The notes below the pieces were generated by a model. The model searched no databases, had not been told where the DNA came from, and saw nothing but the letters and a program-made list of their open reading frames with translations. Shown in pieces: positions 1 to 10,330 of a DNA stretch of 64,000 nucleotides. The position numbers and the translations under genes are program-made. The stretch's first letter is position 1, and each line of letters opens with the position of its first letter. The DNA comes from an uncultured Verrucomicrobiota bacterium (GTDB lineage: Bacteria > Verrucomicrobiota > Verrucomicrobiia > Opitutales > Opitutaceae), in the NCBI GenBank assembly GCA_903876795.1, contig CAIRBK010000082.1, positions 88,623 through 152,622 on the forward strand, given 5' to 3'.

Positions 1-561
1 GATGTTGTCGAGCAGGGAGCGGATGAGTTCCTCGGGATCGGCGCGGAGGTAGAAAGCTCCGTAGATCAGGTTGGTGCCCACGACGCCGAGGGCCTGTTGT
101 TGGAGAAGGTTGTCCTTATCCCACATGCGGACGTGGATCATGATGTCGCTGTGCGGGCCGTGGGGCTCGGTCTGGAAACGGATGCCCATCCAGCCGTGGC
201 ATTCGTTGGTGCCTTTGTAGCTACGCGCAGCCACGGTATCGGCAAAAACGAAGAAGGTGGTGTTGGCCCCGCGCTTTTCGCCGAGGCGTTCGATCAGCAG
301 CGTGTATTCGTGGTCGAGCATGAGACCGAGACGCTCTCGCGAGACGTAGCGGGGGGCTTTGCCATAAATCGCGTCGCTGAAGGTCATGTCGTAGGCAGAC
401 ATTGATTTCGCCACGGTGCCGGCGGCCCCGCCCGCCTGGAAAAAAATGCGGGCCACCTCCTGACCTGCTCCAATCTCGGCAAAGGTGCCGTATTTAGGCT
501 CGTCGAGATTGATCGTGAGCGCCTTTCGGTTGGTGGTCATCAGGTCTTTTTGCTCGGACAT
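1..561 (-). CDS. Conserved protein of unknown function (3' end beyond window)
   Basis: Reading right to left, the frame is open from 561 to the window edge, giving the first 187 residues of a longer protein. It starts MSEQKDLMTTNRKALTINL; the second ATG at 540 is an alternative start, and neither has a clear ribosome binding site. The motifs FAEIGAGQEVAR, AYDMTFSDAIYG and GWMGIRFQTEPHGP match a roughly 480-residue family common in Bacteroidota and Verrucomicrobiota. To my knowledge that family has carried misleading names (TonB-dependent receptor, nicotinate-nucleotide adenylyltransferase). I see no signal peptide, no membrane segment and no nucleotidyltransferase motif in this part, so I assign no function. 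Confidence 0.7.
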   Translation of the reverse strand, partial: MSEQKDLMTTNRKALTINLDEPKYGTFAEIGAGQEVARIFFQAGGAAGTVAKSMSAYDMTFSDAIYGKAPRYVSRERLGLMLDHEYTLLIERLGEKRGANTTFFVFADTVAARSYKGTNECHGWMGIRFQTEPHGPHSDIMIHVRMWDKDNLLQQQALGVVGTNLIYGAFYLRADPEELIRSLLDNI

Positions 562-702
562 ACCCACATCGTTGCAGGCAGTCGCACCGAATCGCAATCC
601 TGAGAACGCGGCGGCCCATGTCCGGCATCGGAGCACTTGATGAATTGCCAAAAAAACCGCTTGCTTCCGTCACGGGCGTCCGGCTTTGTGACCCTTCCAG
701 TT

Positions 703-779
<77 letters not shown>

Positions 780-1039
780 TTTTCCCCGCGTTGAGGTTTT
801 GCACGACGCGCGGTTAATTCCTTTAACCGTCCTGTCGCGGCGGCGCCGTTGCCTCCAGGAATCCTTTGTTCGTCACCGTTCTTAATCGTCTTGTTTGCCC
901 TATGTTGGGATTGCTTAGGCGAGTTCTTCTTTGTTCGCCTGAAGAAGGACTATGTTCACTTGAATGGACACGTATGCCTACGTGTATCTATCGCCTTGCT
1001 CATTTGGACTTTTTAAATCAACTCCGGTGTGTGAAGCGC

Positions 1040-1945
1040 ATGAGGTTCTTTCCGTCATTTGGGATTCTTTTCTTGGCCTTGGTCTGCCGGCAAAGTTTGC
1101 AGGCGGGTTCAGCAACTGACATCAGCGGACTCTATTACACGGGTCTTAATAGCACTGGCGGCCTGCAACCGGGTGGTGGTCGCGATTCCAACTGGGATGT
1201 AACCTATGCTTATGTCAACGGCTCGCGCTTTCGTAACGAAAGCACCTACACGAGCGCCTCCGGGGCTTATGTGCTGAGCAGCGCCTACATCGACAGTGCA
1301 TATGTGAGCAATACCAGTTCCGCGCAATGGATCACCGCTCCAGGGGCGATGACTGCCTCGGTCGGCGGCTCGGCCAATATCGGCGGTGTTTACCTGCCGG
1401 GCAACGGAACTACCGGGACCAACGCGGCATTCTACGTTTATCAGCTCGCTTTCAGCATCATTGGCACGGGCTCGGGCGTAGCTACCAATCAGATAGCGAT
1501 CAGTCTCACCATTGCCGCAGACGACGCCTACAGCATCTACGTGAGTCAAAATCCGGTTACAGTGACCGGGGGTGGGGCTATCAACGCCGATTATGCGGTC
1601 TCCGCTTCGGGCACCAATGCCTGGAACAACACCACGGCGGTCAATCTGCAAAATTACGGTTCTGGCGGTGCCAACAACACGACGTTCAATATTGGAACGA
1701 ACTACCTGACGATCGTGGTTTCTAACACCAACAGCATCGTCGGCTCCAGCGCCAACTCCGATTTCAACCCAAGCGGCTTGCTGGTTTATCAGGTCGGATC
1801 GCTGGCCACGATCGATGGTCGCCCGATTCCCGAGGTCGGCTCGAGCCTCCCATTGCTCGGGGCCATGGCTCTTTATGGCGTTTCCATCTGGCGCCGACGT
1901 CGGCCGGCTAGCCAGGCCGGCGTAGCAGGCAACAAGCCTACCTGA
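1040..1945 (+). CDS. PEP-CTERM sorting domain exported protein
   Basis: A 301-residue secreted protein. The frame extends upstream, but ATG 1040 is preferred because it begins a signal peptide (MRFFPSFGILFLALVC, cleavage near LQA-GS). The mature part is rich in Ser, Thr, Asn, Gly and Tyr, as in extracellular adhesin or matrix proteins. The C-terminus is a PEP-CTERM tripartite anchor: IPEVGSSLPLLG, a short hydrophobic helix, then WRRRRP. Such proteins are processed by an exosortase, which is not encoded in this window. The substrate and role are unknown. The 3' end overlaps the convergent TPR gene by 8 bases. The 260 bases between the tRNA and this start show no other gene. Confidence 0.82.
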   Translation: MRFFPSFGILFLALVCRQSLQAGSATDISGLYYTGLNSTGGLQPGGGRDSNWDVTYAYVNGSRFRNESTYTSASGAYVLSSAYIDSAYVSNTSSAQWITAPGAMTASVGGSANIGGVYLPGNGTTGTNAAFYVYQLAFSIIGTGSGVATNQIAISLTIAADDAYSIYVSQNPVTVTGGGAINADYAVSASGTNAWNNTTAVNLQNYGSGGANNTTFNIGTNYLTIVVSNTNSIVGSSANSDFNPSGLLVYQVGSLATIDGRPIPEVGSSLPLLGAMALYGVSIWRRRRPASQAGVAGNKPT

Positions 1946-3725
1946 TCGCCTGTGCTATTCGCGAGGATTCGTGCGTGCTGAGCGTGGCGGGGTCGAGTGT
2001 GGCCAGGACTTCTCCGGCTTTTTGCTTCTCTCCCGTTGCGGCCAAAGCCAGTCCGTAGGCCAAGGCGATCTCCGGGCCCACTTCATGTCCGGTGAGGGCC
2101 GGCTGAAGGAGCTTGATGGCTTCTGCTGCGCGGTTTTGCACCAGCAGAGTCAGCGCGTAGGTTCCCAGATAGGCCCGATTCCCGGGGTATTGATGGTGAT
2201 TATCGGCTGCGATTTGCTCCGCGAGTCGAAGGTCGTTGCCGGTCAGCGCGGCGAAAAACGCATAGTTGTTGGCAACCGAGTGATCCTTGGTGCGCAGAGA
2301 GCGCAGGCGTTTGAACACTCGAAATTGTCCGTCGCTATCGTGTTCCACTTGGTAGTGCCGGGCGAGCGTGCCCAAGGATTGGACGGCGATTTCCGGTATC
2401 TCGGTGGCCATCCATAGAAGCATCAACGCTTCGTTTCGCAAGCCCCAGGCGTATAGGGACTCAGCTACAAAAAGCGTGCGACCTCCGTCGGTCGCCGCAC
2501 GCGCCGAAAGCGTTTCCCAAGCATACGTGGCCTCGGCCGTTCGTTCCGAGCGACGCGCGGCCAGGAGTTCATAGCCGAGGCGCAAGGGCTCAAGGTCACG
2601 CCCCCAGTCGCCGGAGGATACCCACTCCATGAGGCCCGGCCAGTCGGCGACGTGACGAAGTGACTCGGCCGCGCTCACGGCGGCCGGCGGCTTACGCACC
2701 TTCTCCGTAGGCAGGTTTTTGATCCAGCCTACCGCCTCGGCGGAGCGGCCGATTTGATTTAGCCAGCTTACGAGCAGGGCGATGTTTGCGGTATCGGTCT
2801 CGTGACTCGCTTTCATCGTCCAGAGCACCTCGGCGAAGCGGCGTTCGTCCGTCTTGGACAGGGCAAGCAGGCAATCCGGCAGGTCTCCCAACGTGCAGCG
2901 TGGGTGTCCGCGGAGTGAGTCTGCCCATCTCAGCATGGAGGTTCGGTCGTCGTGGGCCAAAGCATCCTGGAGCAGGTTGCGACTGGCGTTGGCACCCCAC
3001 TCGGGATCCTTGACCCACTTGGCGAGCAGATCGAGCCCGCGCTGCCGCGCATCGGGAATACTCGAGCGCAGGAGGACTATGCCCAGCGGCACTTCGTTTA
3101 TCGCCACGGCGCCCTCAATGCTCAATGCATTTTCAAAATGCATGCGTGCCGTTCCGAAGTCGAGGCGGCGTCGCGCGAGTTCACCCGCGATGCGCTGGGC
3201 CCGCGCCGAGCCTACGAACTCGGTGGGTGGCAAGCTGGCGAGTGCCTGTCGGGTTTCGTCCGGCTGTCCGGCCAGCAGGGCGTCCGAGGCCCAGGTCAGG
3301 ACGCGATCGGAGTTTGCCGGAACGAGTTCGGCCGCCTTGCGCGAGTAAATGAGAGCGCTGTTTGTATTACCGAGCCGCCTGGCGAGATCGCCGGCGAGTT
3401 GCCAGGTTTCGGGTCGCTGGGGAGCGATCTTGATGGCCTCCTGTATTGATTCCGAGGCCTGCTCTAGCCTGCCTGCCACGAGCCATTGTCGCGCCATGTC
3501 GACGGCGGTGCGCTGGCGCCACCAAGGATAAACCCACAGGGTCGCCGTTACGGCGAGGACACCTGCGACACAGGGGAATAAAAGCGACAACCTGAGGCCC
3601 CGTCGTGATTCCCATAGATCCAGACACGCCCACCAGATTTCTCGCATATCCAAAGTCCTCAAAAGTGACCATGCCCGGTGGGGAGATTGGACGGGCTTTG
3701 GCGGCTCTTTTTTGGCGGGATTCAT
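1938..3725 (-). CDS. Membrane-anchored TPR protein
   Basis: A 595-residue protein with a basic cytoplasmic N-terminus and one transmembrane helix at about residues 46-66 (LSLLFPCVAGVLAVTATLWV). Tetratricopeptide-type helices follow over most of the rest (for example around AGRLEQASESIQEAIKIAP and NTNSALIYSRKAAELVP). TPR arrays are protein-binding scaffolds, and no catalytic motif is visible. It converges on the PEP-CTERM gene with an 8-base overlap. Large TPR proteins often accompany exosortase/PEP-CTERM genes, so a role in surface protein or polysaccharide export is possible but is inference only. Confidence 0.8.
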   Translation of the reverse strand: MNPAKKEPPKPVQSPHRAWSLLRTLDMREIWWACLDLWESRRGLRLSLLFPCVAGVLAVTATLWVYPWWRQRTAVDMARQWLVAGRLEQASESIQEAIKIAPQRPETWQLAGDLARRLGNTNSALIYSRKAAELVPANSDRVLTWASDALLAGQPDETRQALASLPPTEFVGSARAQRIAGELARRRLDFGTARMHFENALSIEGAVAINEVPLGIVLLRSSIPDARQRGLDLLAKWVKDPEWGANASRNLLQDALAHDDRTSMLRWADSLRGHPRCTLGDLPDCLLALSKTDERRFAEVLWTMKASHETDTANIALLVSWLNQIGRSAEAVGWIKNLPTEKVRKPPAAVSAAESLRHVADWPGLMEWVSSGDWGRDLEPLRLGYELLAARRSERTAEATYAWETLSARAATDGGRTLFVAESLYAWGLRNEALMLLWMATEIPEIAVQSLGTLARHYQVEHDSDGQFRVFKRLRSLRTKDHSVANNYAFFAALTGNDLRLAEQIAADNHHQYPGNRAYLGTYALTLLVQNRAAEAIKLLQPALTGHEVGPEIALAYGLALAATGEKQKAGEVLATLDPATLSTHESSRIAQAIR

Positions 3726-3833
3726 GGAGCGGTCAGTTTAATTGAAAAATTGATCGTTCAATTAACTGTTCTAAAGGCTCCTTGCGAGGAAAGGGCATAT
3801 TCGCCCCTTGGATTTTTCCGGCGCAGCCTCACC

Positions 3834-6334
<2,501 letters not shown>

Positions 6335-6351
6335 GCTTTCCCAGGCACCGT

Positions 6352-6385
6352 CCCCGCACGGCCCCCGGGCGGGCCGAACGCGGGG
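6352..6385. terminator. Hairpin between convergent ligA and chemoreceptor genes
   Basis: CCCCGC (6352-6357) pairs with GCGGGG (6380-6385), and an inner GGCCC/GGGCC stem lies between them. It sits in the 69-base gap between two convergent genes, so it could end transcription in both directions. There is no strong T run on either side, so termination is inferred from position and fold. Confidence 0.45.
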
Positions 6386-6403
6386 ATGCGGTTCAGTGAG
6401 GTT

Positions 6404-7885
6404 TTACGCAGGCTGGGCGACGCGTTTGGCGTTCGTGGCGGACGGGGGGACACAGAGGTCGCGTCCGTCCACGAGTTGCATGAGACTGATGACGTTGTGC
6501 TGAAGCTCGACGGCCTGGGCGTTGAGTTCTTCGGAGGCGGAGGCGGTTTCCTCGGCGGCCGCGGCGCTGGACTGGACGACCTTGTCCATCTCGCCGAGCG
6601 CGCCGTTGATTTGGGCGACTCCCTGGCTTTGCTCCTCGCTGGCTTTGGCGATTGTGCTGATCGACGTGTCAAGGTCTCGGATACGCTGGGTTATCTCGTC
6701 GAAACCTTGGGCGACTTCGGTGCAGAGCGCGGCGCCCTGCCGGCTGGAGCTCATCGAGGCGTTGATTTTATCGGCGGTTTCCTTGGCCGCAGACGCCGCC
6801 CGCAGGGCCAGGGAGCGCACTTCTTCGGCCACCACGGAGAAGCCCGCGCCCGCCGGGCCGGCGCGGGCCGCCTCGACGGCGGCGTTGAGGGCGAGGATGT
6901 TGGTCAGGAAGGCAATTTCGTCGATCGTCTTAAGGGTTTTGGCGATGTCCACACTGGCGGTCTCGATGGCATTCATGGCGGAGAGCAGGCGTTTCATGCG
7001 TTCGGAGCCGTTGTCCACCAGATTGCGGGTCATGGACGCTGCGGCGCGGCACTCATGCACCGTGAGGGTGTTTTGCTTCAGGATGCCGGACATCTCCTCC
7101 ATGGCGGCGCTGCTTTCTTCGACGGAGGACGCTTGTTCGCTGGCGCCTTGGGCGATGGACTGGCTGGCGGCGGACAGACTGGAGGCCGCCGAGGAAACCT
7201 GAGCGGCACCAACGTCCAGTTGAGCGGACACCTGACGCAAGCGGGCGTTGATGCTCCGGGAGATGATGACGGCGGCGGTGATGCTCAGAATAAGGGCGGA
7301 AATCGAGATGCCGATCACCCAACGGAACGACTCATAAACGGTTGCCTGCATTTCTTTTACCCCGAGCCGGGCGGCGGCTTCATTTTCATGGGTCATTTCG
7401 CCCACCAGCGCGGCATAGGCATCGTAGGCGGGACGGAATTGCGCGAGATTGAGAGCATCGGCTTCGACTTTTCGCCCCTCGCGACTTAGAGCCAGGAAGT
7501 GCTCGCGAATGTCCACATAGCGGCTGCGGATGGCCTGGAGTTGATCGAAGTTTTCCCGGTCCTTTGGGCGGGTCATGCCCTTGGCGTAGTCGTCAAAGAA
7601 TCCGGTCAGCGCCGCCGACTTTGCTTTGATCTCACTCTCCCAACGGGCTTTTTCATCGGGTGTGGCCGCATTGAGATGACGAACCGCGTTGAGTTGGTTG
7701 CGAATCACCTCGGGCTCGATGTTGGCGAGAGCCTTGAGTCCGGGAAGCGCATTGACGCTCAGGTTGACGAGTTCCCGGTTGATCAGCGTGAACTTGACGA
7801 TGATGGCAACGCAGAGCAGGCCGATGGCCCCCAGCAGCAGCATGAAACCGATGGCGATGCGTTGGGCGATGGTGAGTTTTGACAT
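6404..7885 (-). CDS. Methyl-accepting chemotaxis protein
   Basis: A 493-residue transducer. ATG 7885 (MSKLTIAQRIAIGF) begins directly at the first membrane helix. A four-helix-bundle periplasmic sensor (to about residue 180), a second membrane helix (about 185-208) and a long coiled-coil signalling domain follow. The conserved hairpin tip reads EIAFLTNILALNAAVEAARA then AGAGFSVVAEEVRSLA, which binds CheA/CheW. A canonical HAMP domain is not obvious after the second helix. The C-terminus (AKRVAQPA) has no CheR-binding pentapeptide. It is not next to other che genes here; the che-like cluster is 45 kb away. Confidence 0.93.
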   Translation of the reverse strand: MSKLTIAQRIAIGFMLLLGAIGLLCVAIIVKFTLINRELVNLSVNALPGLKALANIEPEVIRNQLNAVRHLNAATPDEKARWESEIKAKSAALTGFFDDYAKGMTRPKDRENFDQLQAIRSRYVDIREHFLALSREGRKVEADALNLAQFRPAYDAYAALVGEMTHENEAAARLGVKEMQATVYESFRWVIGISISALILSITAAVIISRSINARLRQVSAQLDVGAAQVSSAASSLSAASQSIAQGASEQASSVEESSAAMEEMSGILKQNTLTVHECRAAASMTRNLVDNGSERMKRLLSAMNAIETASVDIAKTLKTIDEIAFLTNILALNAAVEAARAGPAGAGFSVVAEEVRSLALRAASAAKETADKINASMSSSRQGAALCTEVAQGFDEITQRIRDLDTSISTIAKASEEQSQGVAQINGALGEMDKVVQSSAAAAEETASASEELNAQAVELQHNVISLMQLVDGRDLCVPPSATNAKRVAQPA

Positions 7886-8023
7886 CAATATGAACGGGGC
7901 CAAAGGCTCATCGGCACAATAACGCGCGACTGAAGCGAGGGCGCTTGAGGGTGCGAGACCAGGGCCCGTGGCAACCCGGACGGAACGGTGTGAGCATGCT
8001 CGCCGCGCGTCGGGGATTCATGC

Positions 8024-9196
8024 ATGCTGTCGCCCATGACGGACGAACACTTTCTCGACGATGTGCAACGGAGGGCGTTTCGGTTTTTTTTCGACACCGC
8101 GCACCCGCACAGCGGTTTGATTCCAGATCGGGCCAGGGCCGACGGTTCGAAACCGGGCGACATGGCCAGTGTCGCGGCGGTGGGCTTCGGTCTGACCGCG
8201 CTAGCCATCGGGGCGGAACGTGGCTGGGAGTCTCAGGCGGAGTGCCGCGCGTGCGCCGAGCGGGTGCTGCGGACCCTGTGGCGCGACGTGCAGCACGAAA
8301 GAGGGTTTTTCTATCACTTCGTGGACATGCGCACCGGGGTGCGGGGCTGGAATTGCGAGGCGTCGAGCATCGACACGGGACTGGCGGTTTTCGGGGCGTT
8401 GTCCGCCGGGCGTTTTTTTGGAGGGGCGGTCGCGGAGCTTGCGCAGGCCATCGAGGCGCGGGTGGACTGGCCTTGGTTGGTCGATGAGGGCGGTCGCATA
8501 CGCCACGGATGGACGCCGGAAAACGGCCTCATGCCGCATAGTTGGGACCAGTATTCCGAGCACTACGGGATGACCTGGTTTGCAGTGCATGGCGCGAGCC
8601 GGCCGACGCCCCCGGAGACGTGGACGGCGTGGCGGCGCGAGCCTTGGGTTGAATATGCGGGCGAACGGTTCCTGCAGCATCCGCCGCTGTTTGTGCACCA
8701 GTTTCCGCAGGCTTGGATGGATTGGCGCGGCTACATCGACCCGGTCGGGGGCGTGAATTTCTTCGCCAACGCCTGTGCGGCTACGCGGGCGCAAAAGCGG
8801 TTATGCATCGACCTGCGCGACCGTTTTCCTGGATACGGAGAAAATGTGTGGGGGCTCACGTCGTCGGATGGCGCCGCCGGTTATATCGACTGGGGTGGGC
8901 CGGCGGTGCTCGCGGGCGAGGTGGATGCTCGCATCGACGGCACCGTGGTGCCATGCGCCGCAGCGGGATCTCTGCCCTTTGTGCCGGGCGAGTGCACGGC
9001 GGCACTGCGCGAGATGCACGCGCGCTGGGGCGACAAGATCTACGGACCGTATGGCTTTGCCGATGCGTTTAACCCGCAGACCGGCTGGGTCGGAGCCGAC
9101 GTCATCGGAATCGACCAGGGCATCACGTTGCTGATGGCGGAAAATCTGCGCTCAGGTCTGGTGTGGAAACTGATGGCGCCTTGGCGACCCAAGTAG
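8024..9196 (+). CDS. GH144-like glucanase (glucoamylase-fold family)
   Basis: A 390-residue protein of the PF10091 'glycoamylase' type, which includes the GH144 endo-beta-1,2-glucanases. Recognisable blocks are FFFDTAHPHSGLIPDR near the N-terminus, SIDTGLAVFGAL, MPHSWDQYSEHYGMTW, HQFPQAWMDWRG and the C-terminal DAFNPQTGWVGADVIGIDQG. These belong to an alpha/alpha-six-barrel hydrolase. No signal peptide is visible, unlike many secreted members, so it may act in the cytoplasm on imported beta-glucan. ATG 8024 and ATG 8036 are both possible starts; a GGGG lies 11 bases before 8024. It is divergent from the chemoreceptor gene. Confidence 0.82.
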   Translation: MLSPMTDEHFLDDVQRRAFRFFFDTAHPHSGLIPDRARADGSKPGDMASVAAVGFGLTALAIGAERGWESQAECRACAERVLRTLWRDVQHERGFFYHFVDMRTGVRGWNCEASSIDTGLAVFGALSAGRFFGGAVAELAQAIEARVDWPWLVDEGGRIRHGWTPENGLMPHSWDQYSEHYGMTWFAVHGASRPTPPETWTAWRREPWVEYAGERFLQHPPLFVHQFPQAWMDWRGYIDPVGGVNFFANACAATRAQKRLCIDLRDRFPGYGENVWGLTSSDGAAGYIDWGGPAVLAGEVDARIDGTVVPCAAAGSLPFVPGECTAALREMHARWGDKIYGPYGFADAFNPQTGWVGADVIGIDQGITLLMAENLRSGLVWKLMAPWRPK

Positions 9197-9252
9197 AACG
9201 GCCTTACTAAGAAACGGCGATGAGGCCGCGAAACGCCCCAGCCCCGTCGTGT

Positions 9253-10275
9253 TTATTGTCCTGCATCCGTCTCACCCACCAGCGGTCGCATCGACGTTGC
9301 CTGGCGGCCGTCGTGAGCAAGTGCGTAGAGCGGGACGTGAGGGTTTTTATCGAGCCGTTTGACCAGGACGGGGTCGGTGCGCTTGGGCAGCTCCAGCCAG
9401 TGGAGCCCAGTGGAGTCGCAAGCGAGGAACCGCGCGTAGGGCTTGAAGACTTCGGGGCGACCCAGGAGGCGGGCGGAGTCGGCGGGGAAGGCTGCGTTTG
9501 CAGCCGTGCGATCCAGGACAAGGCAACTGTAGGCTTGGCTGCGCAGGTCGATGCCGGCTCGATGGGCGAAGCGGACCCAGTTGGAGTCGTTCTGGATGCC
9601 TGCGGGGGGAGGGGCGAAGAAATGGCACCAGTCGCGCTCGTTGGCGGCGTGGAACAGCGGGCAGGTTTCACGGTGCGTGCACGGGGCGATGATGCGATGA
9701 GGTCCGTCGCGGAGTTGGTCGCGAACGAAGGCGAGGGCGCGGCTGTCGGCGTGCGTGCCAGGCTCGATCCAGAGCACGGCGTTGGCTCCGGCGACTAGGG
9801 CGAGGAGGGCGGTGCGTTGGTCGGCAGAGAGCTCGTTAAGCACATGGCTGAGGACAAGCGTGTAGTCTGCGGGCAACGTGGCGGGTGTCGGCTCGCCGGT
9901 GCTCGCCGCAACGGAAAAGTTGGGAAAGTTTTCGCGTGCGCGGGTCACGGCGTAGGCCCTGGCGTGCTCGGAGTGGTCCCACACATGGAGGGCTGCGAAA
10001 TGGCCGGGGCCGAAGGCTGCGGCGACGCGACGACCGGCGATGCCGCTGCCGCAGCCCCAATCAAGCAGCGTGGTGCCCGCCTGGGGGGACCAGCGCCGCA
10101 AGGAGAGCTCGCGGAGCAGCGCGTCCCATTTCCAGCCGATGCGTTCGGCGAAGGTGAGATCGTAGCTGGCGAGATCGGCCGGCGAAGTCCAATAGGGGCC
10201 CCGGGTGGCGCCGCCATTGAGAAAGCCCGCGCGAAGACGGTCGAGTGCAGCCCAGTCGATTTGGTCCCAGGTCAT
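9253..10275 (-). CDS. Rsm22-type SAM-dependent methyltransferase
   Basis: A 340-residue protein of the small-ribosomal-subunit Rsm22 family. A class I methyltransferase core with the SAM-binding motif LLDWGCGSGIAGR is at about residues 70-82, and DYTLVLSHVLNEL follows. A cysteine/histidine cluster (CTHRETCP...DWCHFF) lies downstream, the metal or iron-sulfur site typical of the family. Relatives act on small-subunit rRNA or on ribosome assembly; the exact substrate here is unknown. It converges with the glucanase gene and is divergent from the pseudo-protease gene. Confidence 0.85.
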   Translation of the reverse strand: MTWDQIDWAALDRLRAGFLNGGATRGPYWTSPADLASYDLTFAERIGWKWDALLRELSLRRWSPQAGTTLLDWGCGSGIAGRRVAAAFGPGHFAALHVWDHSEHARAYAVTRARENFPNFSVAASTGEPTPATLPADYTLVLSHVLNELSADQRTALLALVAGANAVLWIEPGTHADSRALAFVRDQLRDGPHRIIAPCTHRETCPLFHAANERDWCHFFAPPPAGIQNDSNWVRFAHRAGIDLRSQAYSCLVLDRTAANAAFPADSARLLGRPEVFKPYARFLACDSTGLHWLELPKRTDPVLVKRLDKNPHVPLYALAHDGRQATSMRPLVGETDAGQ

Positions 10276-10330
10276 TTTTTAAAAACTTTTAGATGCAAAA
10301 TCGTATAATCTATGGCTTAACGTCGCCTGC

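Noticed and set aside
6386..7489. A 367-residue plus-strand frame opposite the chemoreceptor
   Set aside because: Shadow of the MCP coiled coil, with the usual Gly/Asp/His-rich antisense composition.
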